A stretch of 64,000 bases of DNA from Urechis unicinctus (taxonomy: Eukaryota > Annelida > Polychaeta > Xenopneusta > Urechidae), in assembly GCA_034190875.2 (NCBI GenBank), contig CM067356.1:53845602-53909601 (forward strand), given 5' to 3'. The notes beneath the pieces are model-generated. The model saw nothing but the letters and a program-made list of their open reading frames with translations, did no database searches and was not told where the DNA came from. Positions 10,526 through 22,375 of the stretch are shown one piece after another; the first letter of the stretch is position 1; every line of letters begins with the position of its first letter. The position numbers were made by a program, and so were the translations under genes.

Positions 10526-11820
10526 TAGTCGTCGTCTTTCTGAGTATGCGCAATGCACGTGGTCTTGAACATGAAAACAAACATGTTGCTGTGTTTCGGA
10601 CTTTTTACCGCTTCCCAAATTGATCGAACTATTAATAATTACCATGGATGAAATCCCCCGCCGAAAAGGGATAAAATTGTCCGTAAAACATCATTGCATT
10701 CTATAACTCCATCACTTGTGTATGTTTGGTGTTTGGTAGTTGTCTGAATCGATCTAAAAAAAATCGCGTTGCGTCGTTTCCAGAAAGAGTAAGACGTCTA
10801 CTCAGACGTCTTGTAGGGCTAATATCCATCAATAGTCCACATGGAAGCTTCAATTATGCATTTCACCACTGGTCACTGCCCAACTACAGGTGAGCCACTC
10901 ATTTTGTACTACTTGTAAAGGTGATCAAACCTGCCCATAAACTGCTGCCACCTGTGGGACAAATAAAACACCCAAGACAACCCCAAAGGCGGACCAGGTG
11001 ATTCTGCACCCAACAACATAGTCCCGGCAAGTGCCACTATATAAAGGATGGATTATATGTCTGTTAATAACAGTTGAGTTATATATCCTTTATTTAATTG
11101 TATTTGAATGGTTGAAACTGTCAGTAAATGTATTTAGTTCGACATAGGGATGCCTGGCATGTTGAGTATGAATATGTTAGACCTGTAAGTGAAGAGGCAT
11201 GTTTTGGTGGCAAAATGTTAACAGAGTTTTCTGATAAGTCTGACAAGAAAGGCAAGAAATATGATCATCCAGACCTGTGTATGGCGCAATAAGGTATGTC
11301 TAATGAAAATGATGTATGCCCAGGATTATGTAGACACCCCTCATTTATGATTGGATGTGTTGTACATCACACATAAGGTCCAAAGCTTGTCTGAGATCTG
11401 TGATCCCTCATGGTGTTCATTTATCGTTCATACTGCTTGAGTCAGTACAGGCCTGATATTGTGTACGTAAGAGTTAATACTGCCATATGAGTAGTATTTA
11501 AGTGTATCATTCATGTCATGTGTATGTTTTGTAAATTATAAAGCATATATCTGTGTGAATCCATGTCAGTATGTCTAGATATATTACTACCATTGAGAGT
11601 AAATAGTAAGGTTATTATGCTTAAGACTTGTATGTCTAGGACATGATATTAGTCCTAACTGCATTATGTTAACCAAGTGTGTGTGTGTATTTAATGCACA
11701 AAGGGTAACTCAGATGAGCATGGTAGACTAATATCTCAAGATGACATGCAGCTATTATGTTTACTTGCTTGAGTAGTGTATACTTAATGTCCTATTTGTT
11801 CTTATTACAGTTTTCACGGT
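10526..11820. other. Intergenic, no recognisable gene
   Basis: AT-rich sequence without coding signal. A copy of the AGACGTCTTGTAGGGCTA motif lies at about 10804-10821. Confidence 0.6.
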
Positions 11821-11894
11821 GTTTATCAACGATTTAGTCACTATGCTACCTACACTATAGTATAGGTAGCATAGTGACTAAATCGTTGATAAAC
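11821..11894. repeat. Palindrome 1, 74 nt, arms of 32 nt
   Basis: Arms 11821-11852 and 11863-11894 are perfect reverse complements. The 10-nt centre is itself palindromic except for one mismatched pair. DNA or RNA could fold into a hairpin almost without a loop. It abuts a second palindrome. Confidence 0.97.
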
Positions 11895-11990
11895 AATAGT
11901 CTTTTGTTGATTACTGATGTTTATTGCAGTAGAACACTATATATAGTGTTCTACTGCAATAAACATCAGTAATCAACAAAAGACTATTGT
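11893..11990. repeat. Palindrome 2, 98 nt, perfect, no spacer
   Basis: Arms 11893-11941 and 11942-11990 are perfect reverse complements with no spacer, centred on ACACTATATATAGTGT. It overlaps the end of palindrome 1 by two bases. Such sequences extrude as cruciforms and are usually unstable. Confidence 0.97.
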
Positions 11991-13160
11991 CGGTCGATTA
12001 TACTCGGGTCCGGCTATACTACTACCACCTCATGTACCATCATGCATACACATGGGTTTAAATAACATAATTTCCAACTGCTGAAGCATTATCCAGCTGT
12101 GGTTGTGATTATATGGGTATATGACAAATCGCAGACTTCTACGTACTGCTTTTAGCTGCCTCTGCCACGTAGTTGGACTAAAGTACTCAGTAACCTAGCC
12201 CTGAACCAGACCAGACTACCATACTGCTGTCTCTCCTACTGCAGAACATCAGGGCCGAATGTAGGTCAGTAACAGACTTCTTGCGGGCAAAAGGGAGAGA
12301 GGATGTAAAGGGGCGACCGGTTCTCAATCTGTTAAATCACCAAGTGAATTGTCCATAATGAATTGTTTACACAAAACTTGAGAAAGTCTATGTGGTTGCA
12401 ATACCAGAGAAGATATTGCCATGAAAATGTGTCAAAATATGCAGTGACTAATTCAGATTGTGCTTAAGCTGTCTCTGAGAAACCTTGAGTTAAAAAACCC
12501 ACCTATATGACCATGGTAGGTACACCTTACCCCTTAGATATATACAACGAGACACAATAAATATAGCTTGAATATCAGTCTTAAAAGTAGCTGCTGATTT
12601 CATGCAGTTACCACGTCTACTCAACATATTTATTATCATCAATAATTTTAAACACTTTGATGTATAATGTTATAAATCCTGTATCAAACTCAACTACATA
12701 CTGAGAATGATGTTCATTGGCCCTAGAAGTCACGGTTGGTGTCATGCTATAGGGTATGTAAGTCGTTAAAGCAGAAAGGTTGGAGCATAAAATGTCGATG
12801 AATACAGAACTCTTTTGTAACAATTGATATGTTGCATTACCTTTTTAGTATATCATTTTACCTTGATGGCAGTCCTGATATAGATGTATATGGAATAATC
12901 ACCACATACATTCTTGATCATTTCTGTATCAGTTACTGAGTAGTCATGGATGCACCATATGTGGTATGAAATGGGATACATGTGTTTATTTAATGCTAAG
13001 AGTGTCTTGTAGATTCAAAATAAACTGTTATCCCCATCTTACCATTACATTGGGAAGCATAAGTAATAGTATTATTGATTAGATATAATCATAGAATCGA
13101 CGAATGTTCGTATACTTATTCATAGCCCCTCTACATGCTTATATTGGGAAACAGCCACTC
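11991..13160. other. Intergenic, no recognisable gene
   Basis: AT-rich; no coding potential recognised on either strand. Confidence 0.6.
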
Positions 13161-13168
13161 ATATTACC

Positions 13169-13450
13169 CCCGGGGGGGGCACTTGGCCTTATTCTGGATA
13201 GGGGTGTGCCGCGGGACCTCGAAAACCCGTACCCGTCGTACAAGGTCAAAATGGCCAAAAGCATACCCCGTCGTACAAGGTATTATGCGAATGTATAGCC
13301 CCTCGTACATATTGAAGCTCAAAAACATACCCCGTCGTACAAGTATGAGGCCAAAAAACCCGTCGTACAAGTCAAGAGGCCGAAAAAACATACCCCGTCG
13401 CGCGGCACATATGTACTACCTCTATACCATTAAGTGCCCCCCCCCCCGGG
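13169..13450 (+). mobile_element. hAT-like MITE, copy 2 (282 bp, 8-bp target duplication)
   Basis: Flanked by the perfect 8-bp direct repeat ATATTACC (13161-13168 and 13451-13458). Terminal inverted repeats are CCCGGGGGGGGCACTT on the left and its complement, with a longer C run, on the right. Inside are about five imperfect ~33-bp units built on CCCGTCGTACAAG and GGCCAAAAAACATA. It is longer than the copy at 10291 by extra units. The 122-codon frame across it is a side effect of the repeats. Confidence 0.85.
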
Positions 13451-13458
13451 ATATTACC

Positions 13459-14848
13459 GCTCTTATATTTATAATTATCGTCGCCCAGACACCGCCGCAC
13501 TGAATGACACGAGCGCTGCTCTGTTCCCGATATCATGGTTCCATGCACTGAGCGCCTATTCGCCCCGCTAAGAATTCAAAGTGGTTCAGATACCCCAAAG
13601 CATTTCTATTATTCCATCTCTCATGACCCAGTTAAATGTAGCGCCGTAACTGCCCAAACCCCTTCCTCATCTTTCACCAACGTAACTCCTGTCGAACGGT
13701 AATATAAATATATACTCAGACGTCTTGTAGGGCTATCACCAACGCTGACGCGAGAATTCTCTTCAGTCATTACACAGCAAGCGACAATCATCAACGCAGC
13801 GGTAACTGTCCCGAGAAAGGTTAATCGCATTCTTCCCCATTTCCCTTCATATGATTATGAATCACAGTTGCTTGTCCGGTAGAAATCGCCATCGGTAGCT
13901 GAAGATTACTATTAAATCCGCTTTGGCATTCTGTTTATCATGAGTTCTACTGTATTTCTTAACAAATACGGGATGGAGAGAAGAGATGAGTTTCCTAACA
14001 AATGCAGGTCAAAGAGTTCATTGGGATGTTCCAATAACCAGGGTTGATAGGTTCAAGGGAATGACCATACACTAAAAAAAAAGTATTTTAAGCATGTCAA
14101 GTTTCACTCACACGTGCAAAATGGCTGTAAATCCTGCAAATGACTGCGAAAGTCCAATATACTCTGTATATCAGTTTAATTCCATATCGATGAACTTCAA
14201 AATACGTGTCCTACTCAGGCTCGCCTCCCTTCGACAATATGAAAACTCCTAAGTACGCGAATCGTTACCATTGCACCGAAGCTACGGCGTGGGAAAATTC
14301 TCAGGGAATGTAAGCGGATTACATGGTGTCTTTCTATTTTTGGTCCAACAAAAGAGATAATCATACCGATGTGTTGAGGAGAGTCTCCTTTACATGGATC
14401 CGAGTGATGGTCGAAAGGTATTCGAGTTTTGGAGTTTTGTAAGCGGCAAAGTCCCCATTTGACACTTGCAACTCACAATCTTCATGATCTATCACTCGGA
14501 TCTCGTATCACTTACATTCTTTCACATTGTAATTTAAATAACAGCTGTATGAAGAATAAAATGGTAGACTACGACACTTTTTCCTTAAGTCACAAATCGC
14601 ATCACAACTTTTAAGGCCTCTGAAAAAAAAAATCGCTGGCGGTTAAAACCACATTAAATACCACCAATCATTGGGCACCAAGAAAAATGAAAATGGTATC
14701 GAATAGAAAAGCTATTCTTGATTTTTAATATAAAAAAGGCACAACATGTATCATTTGCGCAAGTGGTCTTTACGTGAGACTACCAAACGGCCTTGTCCAA
14801 GCGAGAACGGCGCGGCGTTTGGCCAACCTAACGAAACGGACTAAAATT
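13459..14848. other. Intergenic, no recognisable gene
   Basis: No coding signal. A copy of the dispersed motif (GTCGAACGGTAATATAAATA, then CTCAGACGTCTTGTAGGGC) lies at 13691-13731. Confidence 0.55.
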
Positions 14849-15682
14849 AGCTCTTTCGAACTAAGTACGTGTGGTGCTGCATGCACTCCCTCTTAGTTCT
14901 GACGCACAACGCTATATTCCCGGCGTAAGTCAACGGAATCATCCCGATTTCCGCTGCTTTACCTAGTTTTAGCTAATCAAATCAACTCACCAAACATTTA
15001 TTGGACCAGAAGCTGAATTTCAGCAACAACAGTATCCTGTGAATAAGTATTTTGGCCTAAAACACACCAAACGGTAATATCTGAGCCCGACTTGGCAACA
15101 TGGCGGCGAGGCGACGGAAACTGACCAGCGGGAGCATTCACTAATTGGAACATAGACGAGATAGCTCACAAGACGCGGGTTTACAGGGACTATTTGTGGC
15201 ACGAAGCTAAAAGCCAAAATGACCTTGTCTAACATGTAGAAAAGGCCACTAACATTCACTGTCGCTCAAATATCACACCGAATCACGACGAAAGCAACGA
15301 AAACTTGGGGAAAAGGCGACAGGAATTATCAGCTATAGTTTTTGCCTATCATATATTCTCACCGCCTTATTTAAATCGGAAGTTTCTGGGGCTCTCTGGG
15401 ATATCGTCCCCCACGCTTGTATTTCGGAAGAAAATATCACCGGTAAACTTGGAAAGTTATCGAAAATATAGTTTTCCGCAGACGATAGGAATATGAAGCA
15501 TTATCTCGAACCGAATTATATAATAACTTTCGACACTTATCGCCTGAAACTCGTCAGAACATGCATATTTCGTGGAAAAAGTGGTAAGTTCTGGGTTGAT
15601 CGAATGCATCGACTATATTATTTTGGTTTTACTGTTGGACCGACAAGGTGACAAATACAACCTGACGTTGGTCTTTTAGGCC
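14849..15682 (+). mobile_element. Non-autonomous DNA transposon, about 834 bp
   Basis: Ends are defined by comparison with the 81-bp copy at 23139-23219, which keeps both termini: AGCTCTTTCGAACTAAG on the left and GACGTTGGTCTTTTAGGC on the right. The flanks are similar: ACTAAAATT before the left end and ACTAAAAATT after the right end, possibly a decayed target duplication. No protein is encoded. An inverted partial copy lies at 22376-22634. Confidence 0.6.
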
Positions 15683-16030
15683 AACTAAAAATTAAAATGG
15701 CCTTTTAAATTCGGATAGGTTTGTCTGTCCAACAACCGAACAAGCTGATACTTACTGGTACTGAGACCCATAAACTTGTATAGAATACAATATAAAGTTT
15801 CCCGCAATAAAACGAGGTGGCAGCAGCGCATTGATGTAATATTGCGCATCAACGTCGACTTCGAAATAAAACCTCCTTATGAGAAAAGCAAATGACAATG
15901 TTCCAGGAGGCCAGAGAAGATAGAAAAACCACATTAGATTGTGGGGCATTCGGAATGCCCCATAAAATTTTATATGCCCAACAAGAAAGGTCTTATATAG
16001 AAAAATGCCCCATATACTAGTAATCTCTTA
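15683..16030. other. Intergenic, no recognisable gene
   Basis: No coding signal. Short inverted word TTGTGGGGCATTCGGAATGCCCCAT at about 15939-15963 can fold as a small hairpin. Confidence 0.5.
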
Positions 16031-16312
<282 letters not shown>

Positions 16313-16700
16313 CCATTCGACAGTTAATATAGGCCAACCTTTAGACTGGTTAAAGTTGCCATAGAGTGCGTCACAATTCTCCTCTAACCCTTGAATTAAG
16401 GCCTCAACCTCAATGCCTGTCCAATTTGTGGACTTCCTCTTCTGAGAGTACATTTACAGATAAACGCTTTCCAGTACTAGCAATTAACACGTTATGACCA
16501 CATGTATACAGATATTTACGAAATTGTTCAAGTTGAGTACTGAAAAAGGACACAATTGACGCTTGATAGTAGACTTTGATGAATAAAACAAATATTATTT
16601 TTCAACATTTGACCAATTTATTTGTATTACAAGGTCATAATTGTTTAAATTTGAACAAAAATCGCGAAACGAAAACTTACAGACGGTGTAGTGCTAGTTA

Positions 16701-17690
16701 ATGCGCCATTTTTATCGACTGCTAAATGATAACATTGACCATAGATCATCGTTTGACGGATCGCCAACTTTTATTGGCTCAACCATACCTTGTTATGACG
16801 CGCAGCTTTTCCGCGATCTTAAGATTACTTACTTCCGGCGTCTGGTCGTCAATAACATTTCACCATTGCCGCGCGAATTTAATGTCAAGTTTTTACCTGT
16901 AGCTAATTCAATTCAGGTATGTTATTCTCGTTTTTGGGTTAGTCTTTACAGTATGTAGTTGATGAATGTTTAACGATGTACCATTTAGCATTTCTATTAA
17001 CTATGTGATGTACATGATCTATTGCTGTAAAGTGGGCCACAGCTCCCACTTACATGGAAACCCTTGCAGGCTAGCTATTGCAGGCCAGTGTCTTAGTCAG
17101 TGTGTGAGTGTCACTCTCATTGGAAGCTAAGTCAATAAACGGGTTAACTTTTTTTCAAAGGCTACCACCATCCCCTATAGGCATATAAGATAAGAAATAT
17201 GGTGTAGCATCTACAACTTAGTTATTTTTGTTTGCAGAATGTCTTATTCAATTTAGAATCAAGCAGTGGATGCCTTGTTTATGGTGAATATTTACTTATT
17301 GTGCTTTCTAACCACCAAGTAAGTAATCTTTATTCCTAGAATACTAAATATAGCTCTTTGTGGTGATGTATTTGGCTCAAGCCCTCTTTTAGCCACCAAA
17401 ATAGTGGTTGTCAATTATATTTTTTGCTAAGCAGGATGTGGAATCTATAGTAAAAGAAGTAGATCCAGAAGATGACTCTGAGCATACTCTGATGGTAATT
17501 AATTTTCTTGTGCTTAGTTGTTTATTAGTTTTGATATAGAGGTGAACTATCATATGTCACACCATATGGTTATTCATTTGAAACCAAGCAAAGTGGAATT
17601 CCAACTGACTTTCTGCTTCAGGAAATAGATGATCATAGTTACGCACTGAAGGCAGAGGAAAACGTAACAAGATGTCATGTGCTAGATTAA
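16701..17690 (+). CDS. Unrecognised four-exon gene, 141 aa
   Basis: I do not recognise the product. Exons 16701-16916, 17238-17318, 17435-17494 and 17622-17690 join in one frame: every intron is phase 0, every donor is GT (GTATGT, GTAAGT, GTAATT) and every acceptor is CAG. An in-frame TAG lies two codons before the ATG, supporting this start. The product begins MRHFYRLLNDNIDHRSSFDG and contains ITYFRRLVVNN and PLPREFNVKFLP. It turns acidic in exons 3 and 4 (KEVDPEDDSEH) and ends RCHVLD before TAA at 17688. I see no signal peptide or membrane segment. Neighbouring transposase and helicase fragments allow either a host gene or a transposon's accessory gene. No other copy is in the window. Confidence 0.6.
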
Positions 17691-17952
17691 TGACAGTTAT
17701 GCAATGTTTATTTAGCGTTTCTTCTTCTTCAGTGGCTCGTGGACTATTTCAACTCTTTGCATTTCCTGCCTAACATTGCCTCTGGGTCGCAGTGCATGGG
17801 CAACAGATCACTGTATTCTTATCTAGTTCTCTTGGTAACTGTATGATATTGCAGATAAAAACAAGGTGGATGAAATTATTTTAATTGCTTATCAGAAAAC
17901 ACCCACAATGAGTGTGACAATTTTGTATTGACCATTCAGGTGCATTATTACC

Positions 17953-17958
17953 AATAAA
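17953..17958 (+). promoter_or_regulatory. Possible poly(A) signal for the four-exon gene
   Basis: AATAAA 263 bp after the stop codon of the gene ending at 17690. Position is plausible but there is no transcript evidence. Confidence 0.35.
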
Positions 17959-17963
17959 AACTC

Positions 17964-18101
17964 TTAACCAAGAGCATACAAAGTTGGGTTGTCACTGCGC
18001 CGTGCCAATCCTCTGTGTCTCCCAAAGTGGGCTTCTAGTGAGTCCTGACAGAAATGGTTGTACACGTCGGTGACACCATTGTTGAGGAGGAAGCGTGTGG
18101 C
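17964..18101 (-). pseudogene. C-terminal fragment of a DDE transposase (P-element/THAP9-like tail)
   Basis: The - strand frame reads FLLNNGVTDVYNHFCQDSLE and then AHFGRHRGLARRSDNPTLYA before a stop at 17964. The pattern QDxLExxFGxxR...xDNP is characteristic of the C-terminal part of P-element-type transposases. An in-frame stop lies at 18102-18104, and a different frame continues upstream to about 18207. It is an isolated fragment. Superfamily assignment is tentative, from memory of the motif only. Confidence 0.45.
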
Positions 18102-18450
18102 CTATGGACTGCATAGAACGACAATCCCCTACACTTCTCTGAGGAAGCACTGCATCCCACAATAGTACACGACATCTTCTGCAAATAGAATAAAATAATG
18201 ATTTCAATTTATGATATGGGTAGGGTAATGCAGCTCTAGGTGGATGGGAAGCATCACTGGTTTAGAATACTGTTACTAAATATGATCTTTCAAAATTTTA
18301 AATCTCTGAACACGATTATGATTGCACACTGTTTTTTTAACCGATTTTTATAATGAAATAAAGAAATTAGGTTCATAATAAAACTACACTTTAATATAAT
18401 TGGGCAATCCTATCTGGGGTATTGTCTACTCATTCAAGTATACGATCACC

Positions 18451-18530
18451 TTAGCCGTGCACGACAGTGCTAACCTGTTATCATCAGCCTGTCCATATCT
18501 ATAAATATATACCAAGACGTCGTGCACGGC
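18451..18530 (+). mobile_element. 80-bp fold-back mini-element with 10-bp direct repeats
   Basis: Inverted termini AGCCGTGCACGAC (18453-18465) and GTCGTGCACGGCT (18519-18531). The unit is bracketed by the direct repeat TACGATCACC at 18441-18450 and 18531-18540. The interior shares TATAAATATATAC and GACGTC with the dispersed motif at 8.75, 10.8 and 13.7 kb, so this may be its smallest complete copy. Confidence 0.65.
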
Positions 18531-19082
18531 TACGATCACCCATACATAGCTGTACATTTTTTAATTGCTTTACGATTACAACCCATCCCATTATAATTTG
18601 CTTGTATTGCCATTGGTTAATGAAATATTACTTACCTTGTTTACGGCATGCTAGACAAATACAAGTCCTACAAACATTGACTCGAGTCCCTAATCGCGGG
18701 AAACGCCCCCATGGAATGTATCGAATATGGATATGGTTTATTTTTAAATAAATCTGTTTTAAATGGTTGTAGTGGGAAAATATTTAAAATGTGAAACTAG
18801 AAATAGCTCACCAGTGTTTTTTTAAAGACCAGGATGAACACATACCTCTAAAAAAAACGACGATACAAAAATGCAAACCACGTGCAGACGACTTTGTCCT
18901 TGTCAGATCATGGCAACCAAGACGCCGGAACTAATGAACATTAACTCGCCCCAAAGTCTCGTCATAACAAAACCGCGAGAAAGCACGAGTTAGTCATCCG
19001 TCTACTATCATCTATGCGTTGACGTGTGTCAATATAAAATGTTGCCGGAAAAAATTCTCGCAGCCCGAAATTCGCGCATTAT

Positions 19083-19221
19083 GACGTGCTCGTTGGTCAT
19101 AGCGCTATATAGCTCGTATGCGCTCTTAGTGAAACGGTTTTCGAGCAACGCATATGCGTAAATAGCAACGAGTCATATCTGTGCGCTACTTCGCGCATAC
19201 GTATGCGTTGTTAGTGAAACG
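19083..19221 (-). repeat. Subterminal repeats matching the Harbinger left end, inverted
   Basis: Read on the - strand from 19220 it starts GTTTCACTAACAACGCATA, and a second version, GTTTCACTAAGAGCGCATA, begins 83-85 bp further in. AACGCATATGCG also occurs. The same words, in the other orientation, precede the Harbinger transposase (5097-5184). It could be the right end of that element or of a relative. Confidence 0.45.
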
Positions 19222-19383
19222 ATCCCCTGGGTGGAAGTTAGTTTGGTGTTTCAGGACATGGCTCGCTTGCAAGACATCACGTGCCTTCTGTGCATTAATG
19301 GTCAAATACTCCCAATCAAACCTTATACAATTTAAACATTAGTAGAAAATACAATGCAGTTTGACATTTGAGCAAAAAAAGAT

Positions 19384-21152
19384 TTATTTATTCAGTGTTG
19401 CATCACAATTGCTACAGCAACCGGCACCGCCACAACAGCTGTCGATGTCGCTGTGAGTGACAGTGCCCACCTTCAAGGTACGAAGGATAGTCTTTTGTAG
19501 GCAGGTTGTACTGACAAGGAAGCTGCGCATTGCTTCACCCGTCTTGGCGGAGGAATAAGCGGGCAGATACAGGTGTGCCTTACCGGGCCGGCTGTCTCTC
19601 GCCAGTACATGAGCATAATGTCCGAGGGCCCCCAATGGAAAACAAAGTCTATGTATGGGATCTGAACGCCCATCCCAAAGGCAATAGTCGATACTAGGCA
19701 CCGGACCTTGGTGTCCGGCAGCGCAAAACGTTATGGCACTGTCACCTGGGCCACTGGGTCGACCCAGGAATGGTAATTGGGACCTTCCCAGAATGAAGGC
19801 CCCAGCTCTTGAAAAAAACCTGTCAGTGACCAGCACATGTCTTTGCTCCTGCACACACAAATGTCTATTTGAACAATATTGTCGCAGCGGATTAGGTGTA
19901 TATAGTACAATATTGCATCATAAGTGGTGTTCAATCATAAATCCCAGCTTATACATCCGTGTGGATTACCTGACAAAAATGCGTCTACAATCCAGCGTAG
20001 GTGAGTGGTTGGTTTGGCTTGGCCATGGTGGATGGCAAGGTGTATTCATAACTAGCGTATAGAGAACACCAAATTTTCGATCTTATTTGCAGTCAACCAA
20101 CTAGCACTTGTTCCGCTATCATAACATAGATTATAGCTTTGCATACCGGTTGGGCACGGTGGATTCGTGCACATTATCTGTGTTACCATGGCAAACGGGA
20201 CCGCTGACAACACACTCCACAGCTACGCCACCTCTTGATACTTGGTCTGTAGGAGTCCCCCCTGGAACATAAGTACCTTTATGGTTAGAATTTGCAGTCA
20301 TTTAAAATTAATGCTGTTGTACTTAGGCTAAAGGTTCTGGCTTGTGTTCTCTTCTAGGTTTGATGTGTCGACCACGGTAGATCTATGTCTCACCATTCAA
20401 TCAAGCAATGGGCCTATCCAGCGCCAGGACACAACTGGATTTGCGCATATTCCAAAAAACACGTTGCCACATGGGATGGACGATGGTCTCTGGGGTGGCG
20501 AGGAGAAGACTAAAGAGTCCTTGGTTGATTCCTGACAAATAACTTTTAAGTATTAAAAAAGTACATTTTTTAGCCATACTAATTGTGCAAGAATATTACA
20601 GCTGTCACGGCTTGTTGGTCTGTTCTGCAATACATACCTTCCATCGTCTCAGGTGTGATGGTCGTACTATCCATGATGGTAGTACAGTTAACACCTACAT
20701 CACTCCATCGACTTATTTTGTCTTGTATCAGGACTTCTTAGAGGCATGATGACAAGGCTAACGTGCCTGCGGTGGCTTGGTTTCATCTGCCACGGTTAAA
20801 TAATTGGGTCGTAGGTTCACGGTCTGATTTGTAATGTTTATATTTAATATCGTATTGACTTATTTGAAAACAGTTTTCATATAGCATATTAATAAAAAAA
20901 CTAGTTTGTAGCACATAAATATTAAATATTGGAATTTAAGTATATATTCTAATTTAGGAAAAATATCCCTACCTTGTCTAGAATGAGGGGAGTCAAAGCG
21001 AAGATGTCGCTTTTCCCGTATCCAGTCGGCAGACTTACGAATACTTTTTTTCCTTCGCAGATGTGCTGAAGGCAGCGAACTTGTTCGGGCCTAAAAACAT
21101 AGCTCAGCGCAAGCTCGTTTCGGACTCTCTGCAGGGCCGTGTTGAAATCCAT
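19384..21152 (-). pseudogene. RecQ-like DNA helicase, degenerate, about four exons
   Basis: ATP-driven 3'-5' DNA unwinding enzyme of superfamily 2. Exon A (21152-20973) starts MDFNTALQRVRNELALSYVF and holds motif 0 (FRPEQ) and Walker A (SLPTGYGKS), with donor GTAGGG. Exon B (20766-20638) has the motif Ia region (SLVIMPL, DKISRW). Exon C (20531-20394) reads LFSLLLATPETIV and then reaches the DEAH box, where one base is missing and the frame collapses. The last part (about 19935-19384) has motif IV (CRSKDMCW), motif V (STIAFGMGVQIPYIDFVFHW), a frameshifted motif VI after YWRETAG, and a Cys-rich zinc region (CCGGAGCCSNC). Exon A to B also does not join in frame. Short RecQ-like genes of this kind are common in invertebrate genomes and often repeat-associated. 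Confidence 0.7.
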
Positions 21153-22375
21153 GTCGAATAAGCTAGTAGAATAATTCTCAAAACGTACGGAGACTAAATG
21201 TAAGATTTGTGACAGTCGACGGTACTACTGTATCAGCGGCGCGATGCGTCAGCGTTTGTCAAGACGCTGACGTTAGGTAGCTGACGTATCCATCTAGTCA
21301 CCATTCCGCGAATTGATGTCCGAGTCATCCGAGAAACTAATAAGATTGTCCATTTCACTGATGCCTGGTAATTCCTAGCTAGTGGGGAAATTTGACGGAT
21401 AGAGTGACGGAAGGAATTTAGTATTAGCTATTTAGCATGGCCGTTTGGTGCAGTTAGGTTCGTTTCTTTTGTATAAGATGATAATGCGCACTACATGAAA
21501 ACGGCTCTTGTTAGAATCAACAACAACATGATAACTACATGCGCCATTAGGCACATATAATAGCTACATATAATCTACATAGAATTAATGGGGTTTGTTT
21601 CTAGTTACGTTTCTCGTCCCATAGAGCATCTCCGTCTATAAGAATAACTATTATATTTCAGGAGGTGTGTGTGTGTGATAATGTCGAATATTCTTGTAAT
21701 TTTTGCACACTATCCGTACCTATCAGTCTGTGTTTGATTTTTTAATATGTTGACGATATGGTTGAAACTATATCTACGTACTGCGGATTGCGTAGTGAAT
21801 AGTAACAATGAAATATCAAATAAATAGCTTCGTCACCAATATTGAGAAGAGTATTCTGTGCCAGGTACACATATATACATGGTACAACCCTTTCTGTTAG
21901 CATAATCAGTTACCAACCATCGGTGCTCAGGTAAGCACAACCAAGTATATTTCTACGTATAGCAGTGATTTGTGAGATATTACAATATACATTTAAGTTG
22001 TAATATTTTTAAAATAAATTATAGCCCATACGTTCAGTTGCTTAACAGCAGCCGGTTGATGAAAACTAAAACACAAGTTTTCCTTGTTGACTTTTATTGA
22101 AGTAATATGAAGTTTGCATCGACAAAAAAATGTAGGTTAATGCCAAAGAAAAAAACCCAGCTTAGTTATTTTTCCTTTAAAAAATAATTTTCAGAATATA
22201 CTTTCAATGTTTAACCCATATCTGTATTCCCTCATGATTCAGTAGCTCTGATTCGGATTCAATCGACAGTTGTAATATCGAAAGTGGTTTATATTGTCGA
22301 TGTTGCCTGCATCTCGTGCCAATGTCGGGAAATAACTCGCTAATGTTCCAGTTGGTGTTTGCTGGTGTCGGTTTA
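21153..22375. other. Intergenic, no recognisable gene
   Basis: No coding signal. Contains short inverted words around TCAGCGTTTGTCAAGACGCTGACG (21249-21272) that can pair as a hairpin. Confidence 0.55.

Noticed and set aside
13135-13503. 122-codon + strand frame with Pro-Arg-Arg repeats
   Set aside because: It is the internal repeat of the hAT-like MITE read through.
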